NCBI GenBank assembly: GCA_047629215.1
Contig: JBLHWO010000023.1
Location: 1 to 25,648, forward strand
Source: CANLBN01 sp047629215
Lineage (GTDB): Bacteria; Pseudomonadota; Gammaproteobacteria; Pseudomonadales; Cellvibrionaceae
DNA: 25,648 bases
Direction of reading: 5' to 3'
Position numbers and translations under genes: made by a program. The notes under the pieces were generated by a model that was given only the letters and a program-made list of their open reading frames with translations, searched no databases and was not told the DNA's origin. Every line of letters starts with the position of its first letter. The first letter of the stretch is position 1. Shown here one piece after another: positions 8,195-16,849 of this stretch.

Positions 8195-8626
8195 TAATTT
8201 TTCATTCGGAATATAAGCCTACCTCCCCTCTGTTAGTGCTGAACATTAGTACCGAACTGGGTTCTGTCGCAATTTATTCCGGCCTAGGTAATCATTTGGC
8301 ATCTTTAATATTCGAGGAAAGCTTCATTGTTAATTTTATAGGCGCTCACGACCCAAAGGAAGTCATAACGATCTGATCGCGAGTTTAACGGGCATGACAT
8401 CAATAACACTGGACATGAGCACCCCTAACTTAATCGCTCGCACGAGAAGTTGGCGAATTAACTGGATCATTTGGTCTTATTTTCCGTCGAAACCACCGAA
8501 ACCGATAATGCCATACCCAACAAAAAAACCCGCACCTCGCTACAGCAATTACAGAGTCCGGACTGCCAACACACGCTGCAGTAATAATTTCACTCCATAC
8601 CAAGCTAGTATACGTATTCATATATT
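8195..8626. other. Degraded intergenic sequence, no recognisable gene
   Basis: A plus-strand frame without a start codon is open from the dxs end to a TGA at 8374-8376. It contains segments such as LNISTELGSVAIYSGLG and FIVNFIGAHDPKEV that look protein-like but that I cannot assign. After 8376 plausible fragments jump between frames, for example SLTGMTSITLDMS at about 8380-8420. I read this as a possible dead gene of unknown family, or chance. Confidence 0.3.
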
Positions 8627-8666
8627 GAGACCTTTTTACGTAAAATGGCTTTCGTACAAAGGTCTC
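8627..8666. mobile_element. 40-bp element with inverted GAGACCTTT ends (IS remnant or MITE-like)
   Basis: GAGACCTTTTTACG (8627-8640) faces CGTACAAAGGTCTC (8653-8666). The outer nine bases and the inner ACG/CGT pair exactly, with a two-base mismatch between them, and only 12 bases lie between the arms. The same core occurs at 1371. Two terminal repeats this close together look like an internally deleted insertion sequence or a minimal non-autonomous element. No clear target duplication is visible, though TATT occurs just outside both ends. Confidence 0.45.
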
Positions 8667-8695
8667 GTATTGATTTAGTGTTATAAAGCCGGTCT

Positions 8696-8793
8696 TTATT
8701 TCGCTAGCAATATTGCCGTGTACAGGCTGCAGCCATTCCCTACGATGATAAAAAAAGTCAAAATAATGCGCCAGATATATAAATAACTTTCAT
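8696..8793 (-). pseudogene. Possible small membrane peptide gene, frameshifted
   Basis: An ATG at 8793 follows a strong ribosome-binding site (AAAGGAG, about 11 bases upstream). The frame reads MKVIYISGALF and stops at 8758-8760. One base shift at about 8770 would continue as RIILTFFIIVGNGCSLYTAI, a single hydrophobic helix, to a TAA at 8696-8698 (about 32 residues). This could be an eroded small membrane protein gene or an 11-residue leader ORF. No family is recognised. Confidence 0.25.
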
Positions 8794-9101
8794 AAAATTC
8801 TTATCTCCTTTGGGCATTATCTCATTTATGCATTTAGGTTTACCTATATACGCCTTTTACCCGTGCTAATTGCACACTTAGTGGACCGTGTACGATCGTA
8901 ATTGCTTTCGCATTGAGGCATACCGCTATTTAGCAAATAGTAAGGGAGCGAGCTGACTGCGGATAGCCGTTCAAGAGCATTATTAACACCTCAAGCACGG
9001 TAAGTACTGTAAAGATGTTTTCCTCCGCCTCCACAAGGGCCCGGCACTATGACTTTGCAGTGGTTATTGTTGGTGCCGTTTTTCTTGTTATGGTTGGGGG
9101 T

Positions 9102-9254
9102 CTACTCTGTTGTAATCTCGACACCTTCATACGTATGCGTCAAGCTCTCACTGAACATAATAGCGTCAAGCGGAGATGATTTAGCAAAAGCAAGGTTTGG
9201 GGTAGCTAACAAACAAAGAATAAGTAAGGCACCTACTTGGTATTTGATAGACAT
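9102..9254 (-). CDS. Small ORF with signal peptide, unknown function
   Basis: This 50-codon ORF starts at ATG 9254 with AGGAA about seven bases upstream. The protein begins MSIKYQVGALLILCLLATPN, which has one Lys, a hydrophobic core and then LAFA-KS, a textbook signal-peptidase I site after residue 24. The predicted mature part is only 26 residues (KSSPLDAIMFSES, then LTHTYEGVEITTE). It ends at TAG 9102-9104. The frame then stays open for another 37 codons, including CKVIVPGPCGGGG, so the TAG may have truncated a longer secreted protein. I recognise no family. The ribosome-binding site plus signal peptide are the evidence for it. It lies in otherwise dead DNA and may be a remnant. Confidence 0.4.
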   Translation of the reverse strand: MSIKYQVGALLILCLLATPNLAFAKSSPLDAIMFSESLTHTYEGVEITTE

Positions 9255-9529
9255 TTTGAAATTCCTATATATAAGTTGTTGGGGTTATAGTTATGTGTCA
9301 AAGCCTTTGCAAAAGTTCGCTCTCTAAAAAAAACTCTATTATGGAGCCTAGAATGATGTTGAGTACCGCTGGCTGAATTAACCTAAAGCCAATGCAGAAT
9401 CTACTTATCTTCGTATTGACGGAAAACCGGTTTACAGACTAGCGGCGAACTGACTTTAAGATTTATTATTTTTTTAAAGCCAGTACCTAGAATTAATACC
9501 TGCGTTTATTATTGCTTGATTTTTTCTTG
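9255..9529. other. Non-coding or decayed stretch
   Basis: I see no gene here. The region holds the upstream sequence of the small ORF ending at 9254, a 10-bp palindrome AAACCGGTTT near 9425, and a short plus-strand open frame (STYLRIDGKPVYRLAAN, then TGA) that could be the tail of a lost gene. None of these is strong. Confidence 0.4.
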
Positions 9530-9689
9530 GGTGTTCACCCGCTCTTTAATCCCTCTAGACCAAACCTCACGGCTTAGCCCTTGCCCTTCGCTAGTAGTTA
9601 TATCTGATAGTAGTATAAATCGCTGACGATGGTGACCTTCCTATAGAGTACTTTCACCTCATTAGTTCATGCCCATGCTGGGTGCACAC
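9530..9689 (-). mobile_element. Group II intron remnant B (5' end, domain I only)
   Basis: On the minus strand the sequence starts at 9689 with GTGTGCACCCAGCATGGGC, matching the GUGYG 5' boundary and first hairpin of bacterial group II introns. Further typical domain I words follow: GAGGTGAAAGTACTC, AGGAAGGTCACC, CTACTAGCGAAGGGCAAGGG and GAGCGGGTGAACACCC. No reverse transcriptase or domain V belonging to it is visible, so it is a truncated 5' piece. It differs in sequence from the 5' end of the neighbouring remnant A (10770) and therefore represents a second intron type. Assignment is by recognised motifs; a covariance-model search would settle it. Confidence 0.6.
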
Positions 9690-9829
9690 AAGGGTAACAC
9701 CCCGCATATTAATACCTAGGAATTTAATAATAATGACGTGGGAAAGGTTTGGTTACATTTTCCGGAAGGTAAAATAAACTATTAAGGCTAAAAAGTGCTA
9801 ATAAAACTGTCGATAGGACAATTCTTACT

Positions 9830-10770
9830 ATCGGGTCAGAGGGGCTATTTACCCCGCCTGTCCACAGAATAGTGCGTACGGGTCTCACACACGGCTCCTC
9901 ACATTAAACATGACCAACGACGAAGGCTAAGCCAGTGTTCCTGCTTATCGGTCGAACGAATAAACTGCTTCAACTCACTAATAAAATACGCGTTAGGATA
10001 AGCTCGTTCGACGGCATTGCTGCGTGAAAGAGCCCAGCGTTTATTATTCGTGAATACTGCGTTAGCGGACATTCGACGACTCACTCCTTTTTTTTAGTTT
10101 ATTAAATAAATTCCGACGACTTTTCTACTGATCAATAATTCGCGAGCGTAGTCGGCGCCTTATGTGCACTTCTATTTCCACCAATTGAGCCGGAAACTGG
10201 GTTAGACTGTAATAGCTCGACCAACCTCTATACTAGCGATTAATCGCGGCCATAGTTGTTTCCAGTTTCTGATGGGTTTCTCTTGGAGTTAATTCCTTGA
10301 CTCGTTTCATTGCTCTAACCACAGACTTTAAGTATATGGTAATGAGGCCCTTAACGATGGTCAAGCCTAGGAACTTAATGTCTTTTGATTTCGCCACTTG
10401 GCTATTATCTTTATTAACCACAAGCTTGTGTGTCTTTTCAATGAATACACTCACGCTTGTTATCACTCGCTCGGCCGCCTTAGGCGACGTCACGAAGATA
10501 TTGCAGTCGTCGGCGAATCGACAAAATTCCAACTCGCGGGACTCGAGCTCTTTATCCAGCTCATCTAACACGATGTTACTCAATAATGGACTGAGAGTGG
10601 AAGCCCTTGAACAAACCCCTCTAGTGAGGCCGACACCACGCTATTCTTGATGATGCCGCTGCAGTGGTTATAGGTTTCTTTCGGCACCCTTGCATCGGCT
10701 ACTTATTTCCTCCTTCCAGGGCTATGGGCGGACTTTCACCACCTAGACAACTAACATGCCAGTCACACAC
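9830..10770 (-). mobile_element. Group II intron remnant A, internally deleted
   Basis: The minus-strand 5' end at about 10770-10768 reads GTGTGTGACTGGCATG, followed by GGTGGTGAAAGTCCGCC and GCAAGGGTGCCGAAAG, typical of group II domain I. A truncated intron reverse transcriptase follows and stops at 9899. Immediately after it comes GAGCCGTGTGTGAG (from 9897), the 5' strand of domain V. The matching 3' strand is damaged (CCCGTACGCAC), so a normal 34-nt domain V cannot form. A domain VI-like GGGG/CCCC hairpin (9841-9855) and ACCCGAT near 9833 mark the 3' end. About 940 nt remain of an element usually near 2 kb, and the loss spans much of the ribozyme and the N-terminal reverse transcriptase. 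Confidence 0.75.
9899..10645 (-). pseudogene. Group II intron reverse transcriptase/maturase, truncated and broken
   Basis: This is a fragment of the intron-encoded LtrA-type protein. It opens with VVSASLEGFVQGLPL (the family's SEGTPQGGPL). A two-base insertion near 10598 precedes LLSNIVLDELDKELE. The palm-domain catalytic motif is RFADDCNIFV, with FADD where YADD is usual. KDIKFLGLTI and the start of the maturase X domain follow (THQKLETTMAAINR). Further decay includes a TAG where NRWYRGW is expected, a second TAG in IIDQ*KSRR, and a one-base shift in an A-run before SRRMSANAVF. The end, NNKRWALSRSNAVERAYPNA, is the conserved C-terminal region. The N-terminal reverse transcriptase motifs are deleted. 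Five or more lesions make it non-functional. Confidence 0.88.
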
Positions 10771-10775
10771 GCTGG

Positions 10776-10813
10776 TTTTTGCCATGCCACTTCGTTCCAT
10801 CTTGTGGCAAAAA
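10776..10813. repeat. Stem-loop in the 5' exon next to intron remnant A
   Basis: TTTTTGCCA (10776-10784) and TGGCAAAAA (10805-10813) are perfect 9-bp arms around a 20-base loop. The hairpin ends about six bases from the intron 5' boundary. Some group II introns (class C) insert beside terminator-like stem-loops, which this arrangement resembles. It could also be a terminator for a lost gene. The rest of 10814-10936 shows nothing. Confidence 0.4.
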
Positions 10814-10936
10814 AAGCTACGTAAAAACCACACGTTAACTCAGCGTTAAAAATTCTACCGATGGCAGAAAAGTGGAATGAGCAGACGTTTATATACTTAT
10901 CCATCACTCAATGAATATCTAAACAACACAATAAAA

Positions 10937-12364
10937 CTACACATCCAAATAATCCAATATCCCCTGCGCCGCTTCACGCCCTTCCCAAATAGCCGTGACC
11001 ACTAAATCAGAACCACGAACCATATCGCCGCCGGCAAACACTTTGGCATTAGTGGTTTGAAATTTATATTCTTGGTGCTCGGGAGCAACTACTCCACCCC
11101 AACCATTTACTTCGACCTTATTTTGACCAAACCACTCTTGCGGATTCGGGTTAAAACCAAAGGCAACTAAAACAACATCTGCAGGTAAAATTTCTTCACT
11201 GCCGGGAATCGCTTGCGGACGACGGCGGCCGTTTTCATCTGGCTCGCCTAGTTCAGTTGTTACAAATTTAACGCCTTCGATTTTGCCATTTCCAGAGCCC
11301 GCAATAACTTCAACTGGCTGACGATTAAATAAAAACTCTACCCCTTCCTCTTTCGCGTTAACCACTTCACGCTTAGAACCAGGCATATTTTCTTGATCAC
11401 GGCGATAGGCACAAGATACACTCGCAGCACCTTGGCGAATAGCGGTGCGGTTACAATCCATGGCCGTATCACCACCCCCAAGCACCACAACACGTTGACC
11501 TTCGACGCTAATAAAATCGGCAGGATCTTTTTCAAAGCCTAAATTTCGATTAACGCTCGCGACCAAGAAAGGTAAGGCATCATAAACACCAGGTAAGTTT
11601 TCACCGGGAAAGCCGCCTTTCATATAGGTATAGGCTCCCATTCCCATAAACACAGCGTCGTATTCTAGGAGCAAGTCAGCCATTGAAATATCTTTACCTA
11701 TGTCTGTATTAAGCCGGAACTCAATACCCATTTCGGTAAAAATTTCACGACGACGCTGGAGTACAGATTTTTCTAATTTAAATTCGGGAATACCAAAGGT
11801 TAACAAACCGCCAATCTCTGGGTACTTATCAAATACGACAGGCTTAACACCGTTGCGTACCAATACATCAGCACAACCAATACCCGCAGGACCCGCACCA
11901 ATGACGGCAACTTTTTTATTCGTCCATGTCACACTTGACATATCGGGCTTCCAGCCCATTGCGAATGCGGTATCAGTAATATACTTCTCGGCATTACCAA
12001 TGGTCACGGCACCAAAGCCATCATTCAATGTACAGGCACCCTCACACAAGCGATCTTGCGGACACACTCGCCCACAAACTTCAGGCAAGGAGTTAGTTTG
12101 GTGACTTAATTCAGCAGCCTCAAAGACATTACCCTCTGAAATTAATTTTAACCAGTTAGGGATAAGATTATGAACAGGGCATTTCCATTCACAATAAGGG
12201 TTACCGCAATCAAGACAACGGTGAGACTGATCTTTAACTTCATCTTTTGTAAAAGGATTATAAATCTCTACAAACTGTTGGGTGCGAGAACTCATATCCT
12301 TTTTTTCTGGATCTTGCCGGCCGACGTCCATAAACTGAAATACATTATCTAAACGTTTTGCCAT
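10937..12364 (-). CDS. gltD: Glutamate synthase small subunit (NADPH-GOGAT beta)
   Basis: GltD oxidises NADPH on FAD and passes electrons through [4Fe-4S] clusters to GltB for glutamate synthesis from glutamine and 2-oxoglutarate. The 475 residues are full length. N-terminal cysteine motifs CLDCGNPYCEWKCPVHN (about residues 50-66) and CGRVCPQDRLCEGAC (about 97-111) ligate the clusters. The FAD-binding GAGPAGIGCADVL lies near 157 and the NADPH-binding GGGDTAMDC near 299. The C-terminal FAD contact is AGGDMVRGSDLVVTA. It lies 45 bases downstream of gltB on the same strand, the usual gltBD operon. It ends with TAG, and no obvious terminator hairpin follows. Confidence 0.96.
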   Translation of the reverse strand: MAKRLDNVFQFMDVGRQDPEKKDMSSRTQQFVEIYNPFTKDEVKDQSHRCLDCGNPYCEWKCPVHNLIPNWLKLISEGNVFEAAELSHQTNSLPEVCGRVCPQDRLCEGACTLNDGFGAVTIGNAEKYITDTAFAMGWKPDMSSVTWTNKKVAVIGAGPAGIGCADVLVRNGVKPVVFDKYPEIGGLLTFGIPEFKLEKSVLQRRREIFTEMGIEFRLNTDIGKDISMADLLLEYDAVFMGMGAYTYMKGGFPGENLPGVYDALPFLVASVNRNLGFEKDPADFISVEGQRVVVLGGGDTAMDCNRTAIRQGAASVSCAYRRDQENMPGSKREVVNAKEEGVEFLFNRQPVEVIAGSGNGKIEGVKFVTTELGEPDENGRRRPQAIPGSEEILPADVVLVAFGFNPNPQEWFGQNKVEVNGWGGVVAPEHQEYKFQTTNAKVFAGGDMVRGSDLVVTAIWEGREAAQGILDYLDV

Positions 12365-12409
12365 AACTACTACCTCACAACTTCTTTAAAACAATCTGCC
12401 CGTCACAGT

Positions 12410-15400
12410 CTAAGCAACATCTTGAACTGGTTTGGCGTGATCCAACAATTGATCGATAGACGATGCCTTGGGCTTGACTAGCCAAAACTGTTTGACCACC
12501 ACATCAAAATCATCCAATAAGCGCTGCCCCCACTGACTACGCGTTTCCAAGACAAACTCTTCAATCACATTACGCAAATAATTCGCATGGTCAGGTCGAC
12601 GATCCATACGGTGCAGATCAATTAACTCATCGTTATATTTTTTCTCGAAGTCATTGCTCTGATCCAAAACATAAGCAAATCCACCGGTCATGCCAGCACC
12701 GAAGTTGACACCAACCTTTCCCAGTACTGCAACCATTCCACCGGTCATATATTCGCAACAATGATCTCCCGCTCCCTCTACTACCACTAGGGCACCCGAG
12801 TTTCTAACGGCGCAACGTTCACCCGCACGACCGGCCGCAAACAATTGCCCACCGGTTGCACCATAAAGGCAGGTGTTACCCATAATGCTGGTATCTTGAC
12901 TAGCAAAATGAGAATTATCTGGTGGACGAATCACAATTTTACCACCGGCCATACCTTTACCAACATAGTCGTTGGCATCTCCTTCGAGATAAAGATACAA
13001 ACCACCCGCATTCCAAACACCAAAACTCTGACCGGCTATACCATTTAGGATTAGCGTGACCGGGTGATTTGCCATACCCTGGTTGCCGTAACGTTTGGCA
13101 ATCTCACCGGATAAACGAGCCCCAATGGAACGGTCGCAATTAGTCAGAGTGTATCGATAGTCCCCACCTAGTTTCGCTTCAATAGCGGGCAAAATATCCA
13201 CAACCATCTGCTCTGCTTTTTCCCCCTTATCAAAGGGAGTGTTTTTACTCAGCTGACAGAACTGTGGCTTGCTTTGCAAGAATTCGTCGGTATGGATAAT
13301 AGGGCTTAAATCCAAATGTTGTTGCTTTGCGGTTTCACCGTCAATGGCCGTTAATAAATCAACGCGGCCAATCAACTCTTCTAGCGAACGCACACCAAGG
13401 CTTGCCATCCAGCGGCGAGTCTCTTCGGCCACAAAGCGGAAGAAGTTCATCGCCATTTCAACCGTGCCAATATAGTGCTCTTTGCGTAAATCCTCTCGCT
13501 GAGTTGCAACACCTGTGGCACAGTTATTAAGGTGACAGATTCGCAAGTACTTACATCCCAAGACAACCATAGGGCCTGTACCAAAACCAAAGCTCTCTGC
13601 ACCCAAAATGGCGGCTTTGATGACATCGAGACCCGTTTTTAAGCCACCATCCGTTTGTACTCGCACCTTATCGCGTAGATCATTGGCTCGCAGAGTTTGG
13701 TGAGTCTCACTCAGACCCAACTCCCAAGGAGAACCTGCATAGCGAATAGAGGTCAAAGGGCTCGCGGCGGTACCACCATCGTAACCAGAAATTGTAATTA
13801 GATCAGCATATGCTTTAGCAACACCAGCAGCGATAGTGCCCACACCGGGACGTGACACCAGCTTTACGGATACTAATGCGTAGGGATTGACCTGCTTGAG
13901 ATCGTAGATTAACTGCGCTAGATCTTCGATAGAATAAATATCGTGATGTGGCGGTGGCGATATCAATGTGACACCGGGCACGGAATAACGCAGCCGGGCA
14001 ATCAGTTCATTCACCTTACCACCGGGCAATTGCCCACCCTCACCGGGCTTAGCACCTTGAGCTACTTTAATTTGCAGGACCTCAGCATTAACCAAATAGT
14101 GTGGCGTAACACCAAAACGGCCAGAAGCGACCTGTTTAATCTTGGAGCAACGCTGAGTCCCATAGCGTTCGGGGTCTTCGCCACCTTCACCGCTGTTGGA
14201 ACGGCCACCCAAACGGTTCATGGCTTCCGCCAAGGCCTCATGCGCTTCGGGAGAAAGTGCACCCAAGGACATACCTGCAGAATCAAAGCGCTTTAAAATT
14301 GTCTCAATTGGCTCAACTTCATCAAGCGGCACCGGTGGCACATCGTCACGCAATTCAAGCATATCCCGCAAGGTGGTAATGGGTCGATTATTGATCAGCT
14401 CGGCAACCTTCAGCCAATCATTAAAATCCCCCGTTCGCACAGCCTTATGCATACCCTGAATGACATCGGGGTTGTAGGCATGGTATTCCTGACCATGGAC
14501 ATATTTAAGAATGCCGCCGGGAGAAATCGGCTTGCGTTTTTTCCAGGCAGATTTAATCAATATCTTTTGATCGTTTTCCAAATCATCAAAACTTGCGCCC
14601 TGAATACGGCTCACTGTCCCGGGGAAACACAACTCAATGACCCGTTTATCCAAGCCCACTGCTTCAAATAATTGAGCTCCACGATAGGAGGATATGGTTG
14701 AAATACCCATCTTCGATATGATTTTCAGCAGCCCTTTATTCATGCCCTTAATGTATTGTTGAGACGCTTGCGCCACGTCCATCACAACCTCACCCGTTGC
14801 AATCATGTCATTAATAACGCTAAAGGCGAGGTAAGGGTAAACAGCGGTAGCTCCAAAACCAATTAAACTTGCAGCATGGTGTGGATCGCGCGCGGTGCCA
14901 GTTTCAACAATAATGTTACAGTCACAACGCAAGCCTTCTTCAACAAAACGATGATGAATAGCACCGACAGCAAGCAGGGCCTGCATCGGTAATTGACCGG
15001 ATGTAATATTTTTATCCGTCAAAACAATCAACAACGCACCTGATTTAACCGCCGACATCGCAGTGTCAACCATGCGCATAATCGCCTGCTCCAGTGATAA
15101 TTCACTGGGACGATAATGTAAGCTCAGTTCACGGAATGGATAGCGCGCATTTTCACCCGTTAACGCGGCAAAAACCGCTGGAGAAAGAATAGGTGTTTTT
15201 AAAATTAGGCGATTTGCATGCTCAGGCGTTTCACTATACACCGATAGCTCACGGCCAAAACAGGTCTCCAAGGACATCACAATCGCTTCACGCAAAGGAT
15301 CTATCGGCGGATTAGTTACCTGAGCAAACTGTTGCCGAAAAAAGTCATACAAAGGACGCTGCTGCCGAGACAATACCGCCATTGGTGTATCATCTCCCAT

Positions 15401-16849
15401 GGAACCAATAGCTTCTTGCCCACCTTCAGCCATAGGTCTCAAAACTTGGATCCGCTCCTCATTGGATACTTGAAAGAGCTTCATATGGGTTTCGAGATCA
15501 TCTCCCTCCAAACCAACGATAGGTGTTTCATCAACGACCAAGCGTTGTGAGTGATCGCTCAACCATTGCCGATAAGGCTTTGTCGACTTAAGCTGTTGAT
15601 CGATGTCATCGGTATGAAATAATTGGCCGGTTTCAGTATCGACAGACAGAATCTGACCTGGTCCCAAACGCCCTTTAGCAACCACATCTTCTGGCTTATA
15701 GGCATGCACGCCCACCTCGGAGGCGACGGTTATTACATCGTCATTAGTGAGAACCCAACGAGAAGGGCGTAAGCCATTGCGATCTAATGTGCAAACTGCA
15801 TAACGACCATCGGTTACTACCAGTCCAGCGGGGCCATCCCACGCCTCCACATGCATGGAATTGTATTCATAAAATGCGCGTAAATCTTCATCCATCGTTG
15901 GCGTATTTTGCCAAGCAGGTGGCACCAACATACGAATAGCACGGTGAAGATTCATACCTCCCACGTGTAATAATTCCAACATATTATCAAGACTGGAAGA
16001 GTCTGAACCTGAGCGATTGACCATGGGTGCCAAAACCGATGGATTAGGCAGCAAATCACAGACAAACTTATGCATCCGCGCTGTTGCCCAGTTACGGTTA
16101 CCGGTAATGGTATTGATTTCACCATTGTGCGCCAGCATCCGAAAAGGCTGAGCCAAGGGCCAGCGAGGCATAGTATTAGTAGAAAAACGCTGATGAAAAA
16201 CACAGATAGCGGTTTCAACTTCTGGATTGGCCAAATCAGGGAAGAAATGTGGCAAATCAACCGGCATCATCAAACCCTTATAGGAAACAATGCGAGGGCT
16301 CAGACTAGCCACATAAAACAAGTCATCGTTGCGCAACTGCTTATTGGCTTCACGTCGGGCAATCAGTAATTTGGCAGAAAATTCTTGCTCAGTGAGATAC
16401 TTCGGCTTATCAATAAAGACCTGCTTAAACTGAGGCACACTATTGAGCGCTATAGGCCCCAAGTATTCATTATTGGTGGGCACATCACGCCACGCGACAA
16501 CAGGAATACTTTCTTTGAGCATGGATGCTTCAAATACTGACTGAGCTCGAATGGCGTCTTGGTCGCACTGCCCCAGCATAATAGCGCCAACTGCATAGTA
16601 TTCAGATAGCTCAACACCACTTTCAGCCTTAACCGCTTTTCGAAAAAATTTATCTGGCTTTTGCAGCAACAGACCACACCCATCGCCCGTCTTTCCGTCA
16701 GCAGCAATGCCGCCGCGGTGGGTCATACAGGTTAGCGACTCAATCGCATTCTCTAGAATACTATGGCTGGCTTTACCCTTAATGTGGGCAATTAAGCCGA
16801 AGCCACAGTTATCCTTAAACTCATCTAAGCTATAGAGGCCTTTAGTCAT
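12410..16849 (-). CDS. gltB: Glutamate synthase large subunit (NADPH-GOGAT alpha)
   Basis: This 1479-residue enzyme releases ammonia from glutamine and adds it, through an internal tunnel, to 2-oxoglutarate. The first 14 residues (MTKGLYSLDEFKDN) precede the catalytic Cys of CGFGLIAHIKG and are expected to be cleaved, as in other GltB proteins. Domains in order are the glutaminase domain (about 15-430, with HQRFSTNTMPRWPLAQPF and HNGEINT), a central domain (about 480-770), the FMN synthase domain (about 830-1190) and a C-terminal GXGXG beta-helix (about 1270-1450). The FMN domain contains SGEGGEDPERYG, ISGYDGGTAASPL and the [3Fe-4S] ligands CKYLRICHLNNC. GAGAG about 12 bases before ATG 16849 is the likely ribosome-binding site. 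It heads the gltBD unit downstream of damX. Confidence 0.97.
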   Translation of the reverse strand: MTKGLYSLDEFKDNCGFGLIAHIKGKASHSILENAIESLTCMTHRGGIAADGKTGDGCGLLLQKPDKFFRKAVKAESGVELSEYYAVGAIMLGQCDQDAIRAQSVFEASMLKESIPVVAWRDVPTNNEYLGPIALNSVPQFKQVFIDKPKYLTEQEFSAKLLIARREANKQLRNDDLFYVASLSPRIVSYKGLMMPVDLPHFFPDLANPEVETAICVFHQRFSTNTMPRWPLAQPFRMLAHNGEINTITGNRNWATARMHKFVCDLLPNPSVLAPMVNRSGSDSSSLDNMLELLHVGGMNLHRAIRMLVPPAWQNTPTMDEDLRAFYEYNSMHVEAWDGPAGLVVTDGRYAVCTLDRNGLRPSRWVLTNDDVITVASEVGVHAYKPEDVVAKGRLGPGQILSVDTETGQLFHTDDIDQQLKSTKPYRQWLSDHSQRLVVDETPIVGLEGDDLETHMKLFQVSNEERIQVLRPMAEGGQEAIGSMGDDTPMAVLSRQQRPLYDFFRQQFAQVTNPPIDPLREAIVMSLETCFGRELSVYSETPEHANRLILKTPILSPAVFAALTGENARYPFRELSLHYRPSELSLEQAIMRMVDTAMSAVKSGALLIVLTDKNITSGQLPMQALLAVGAIHHRFVEEGLRCDCNIIVETGTARDPHHAASLIGFGATAVYPYLAFSVINDMIATGEVVMDVAQASQQYIKGMNKGLLKIISKMGISTISSYRGAQLFEAVGLDKRVIELCFPGTVSRIQGASFDDLENDQKILIKSAWKKRKPISPGGILKYVHGQEYHAYNPDVIQGMHKAVRTGDFNDWLKVAELINNRPITTLRDMLELRDDVPPVPLDEVEPIETILKRFDSAGMSLGALSPEAHEALAEAMNRLGGRSNSGEGGEDPERYGTQRCSKIKQVASGRFGVTPHYLVNAEVLQIKVAQGAKPGEGGQLPGGKVNELIARLRYSVPGVTLISPPPHHDIYSIEDLAQLIYDLKQVNPYALVSVKLVSRPGVGTIAAGVAKAYADLITISGYDGGTAASPLTSIRYAGSPWELGLSETHQTLRANDLRDKVRVQTDGGLKTGLDVIKAAILGAESFGFGTGPMVVLGCKYLRICHLNNCATGVATQREDLRKEHYIGTVEMAMNFFRFVAEETRRWMASLGVRSLEELIGRVDLLTAIDGETAKQQHLDLSPIIHTDEFLQSKPQFCQLSKNTPFDKGEKAEQMVVDILPAIEAKLGGDYRYTLTNCDRSIGARLSGEIAKRYGNQGMANHPVTLILNGIAGQSFGVWNAGGLYLYLEGDANDYVGKGMAGGKIVIRPPDNSHFASQDTSIMGNTCLYGATGGQLFAAGRAGERCAVRNSGALVVVEGAGDHCCEYMTGGMVAVLGKVGVNFGAGMTGGFAYVLDQSNDFEKKYNDELIDLHRMDRRPDHANYLRNVIEEFVLETRSQWGQRLLDDFDVVVKQFWLVKPKASSIDQLLDHAKPVQDVA

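Noticed and set aside
8394..8678. 94-codon plus-strand open frame
   Set aside because: It runs through the 40-bp inverted element, has biased low-information composition and no ribosome-binding site. It is treated as chance in decayed DNA.
9049..9327. 92-codon plus-strand hydrophobic open frame
   Set aside because: It is the antisense of the small ORF at 9102-9254, whose signal peptide and ribosome-binding site are better supported.
8180..10936. CRISPR array, tRNA or rRNA genes in the gap
   Set aside because: No regularly spaced repeats, no cloverleaf-like sequence and no rRNA-like segments were seen on either strand.
13943..14296. 117-codon plus-strand frame inside gltB
   Set aside because: It is antisense to the conserved FMN domain of gltB, a shadow of the real gene.
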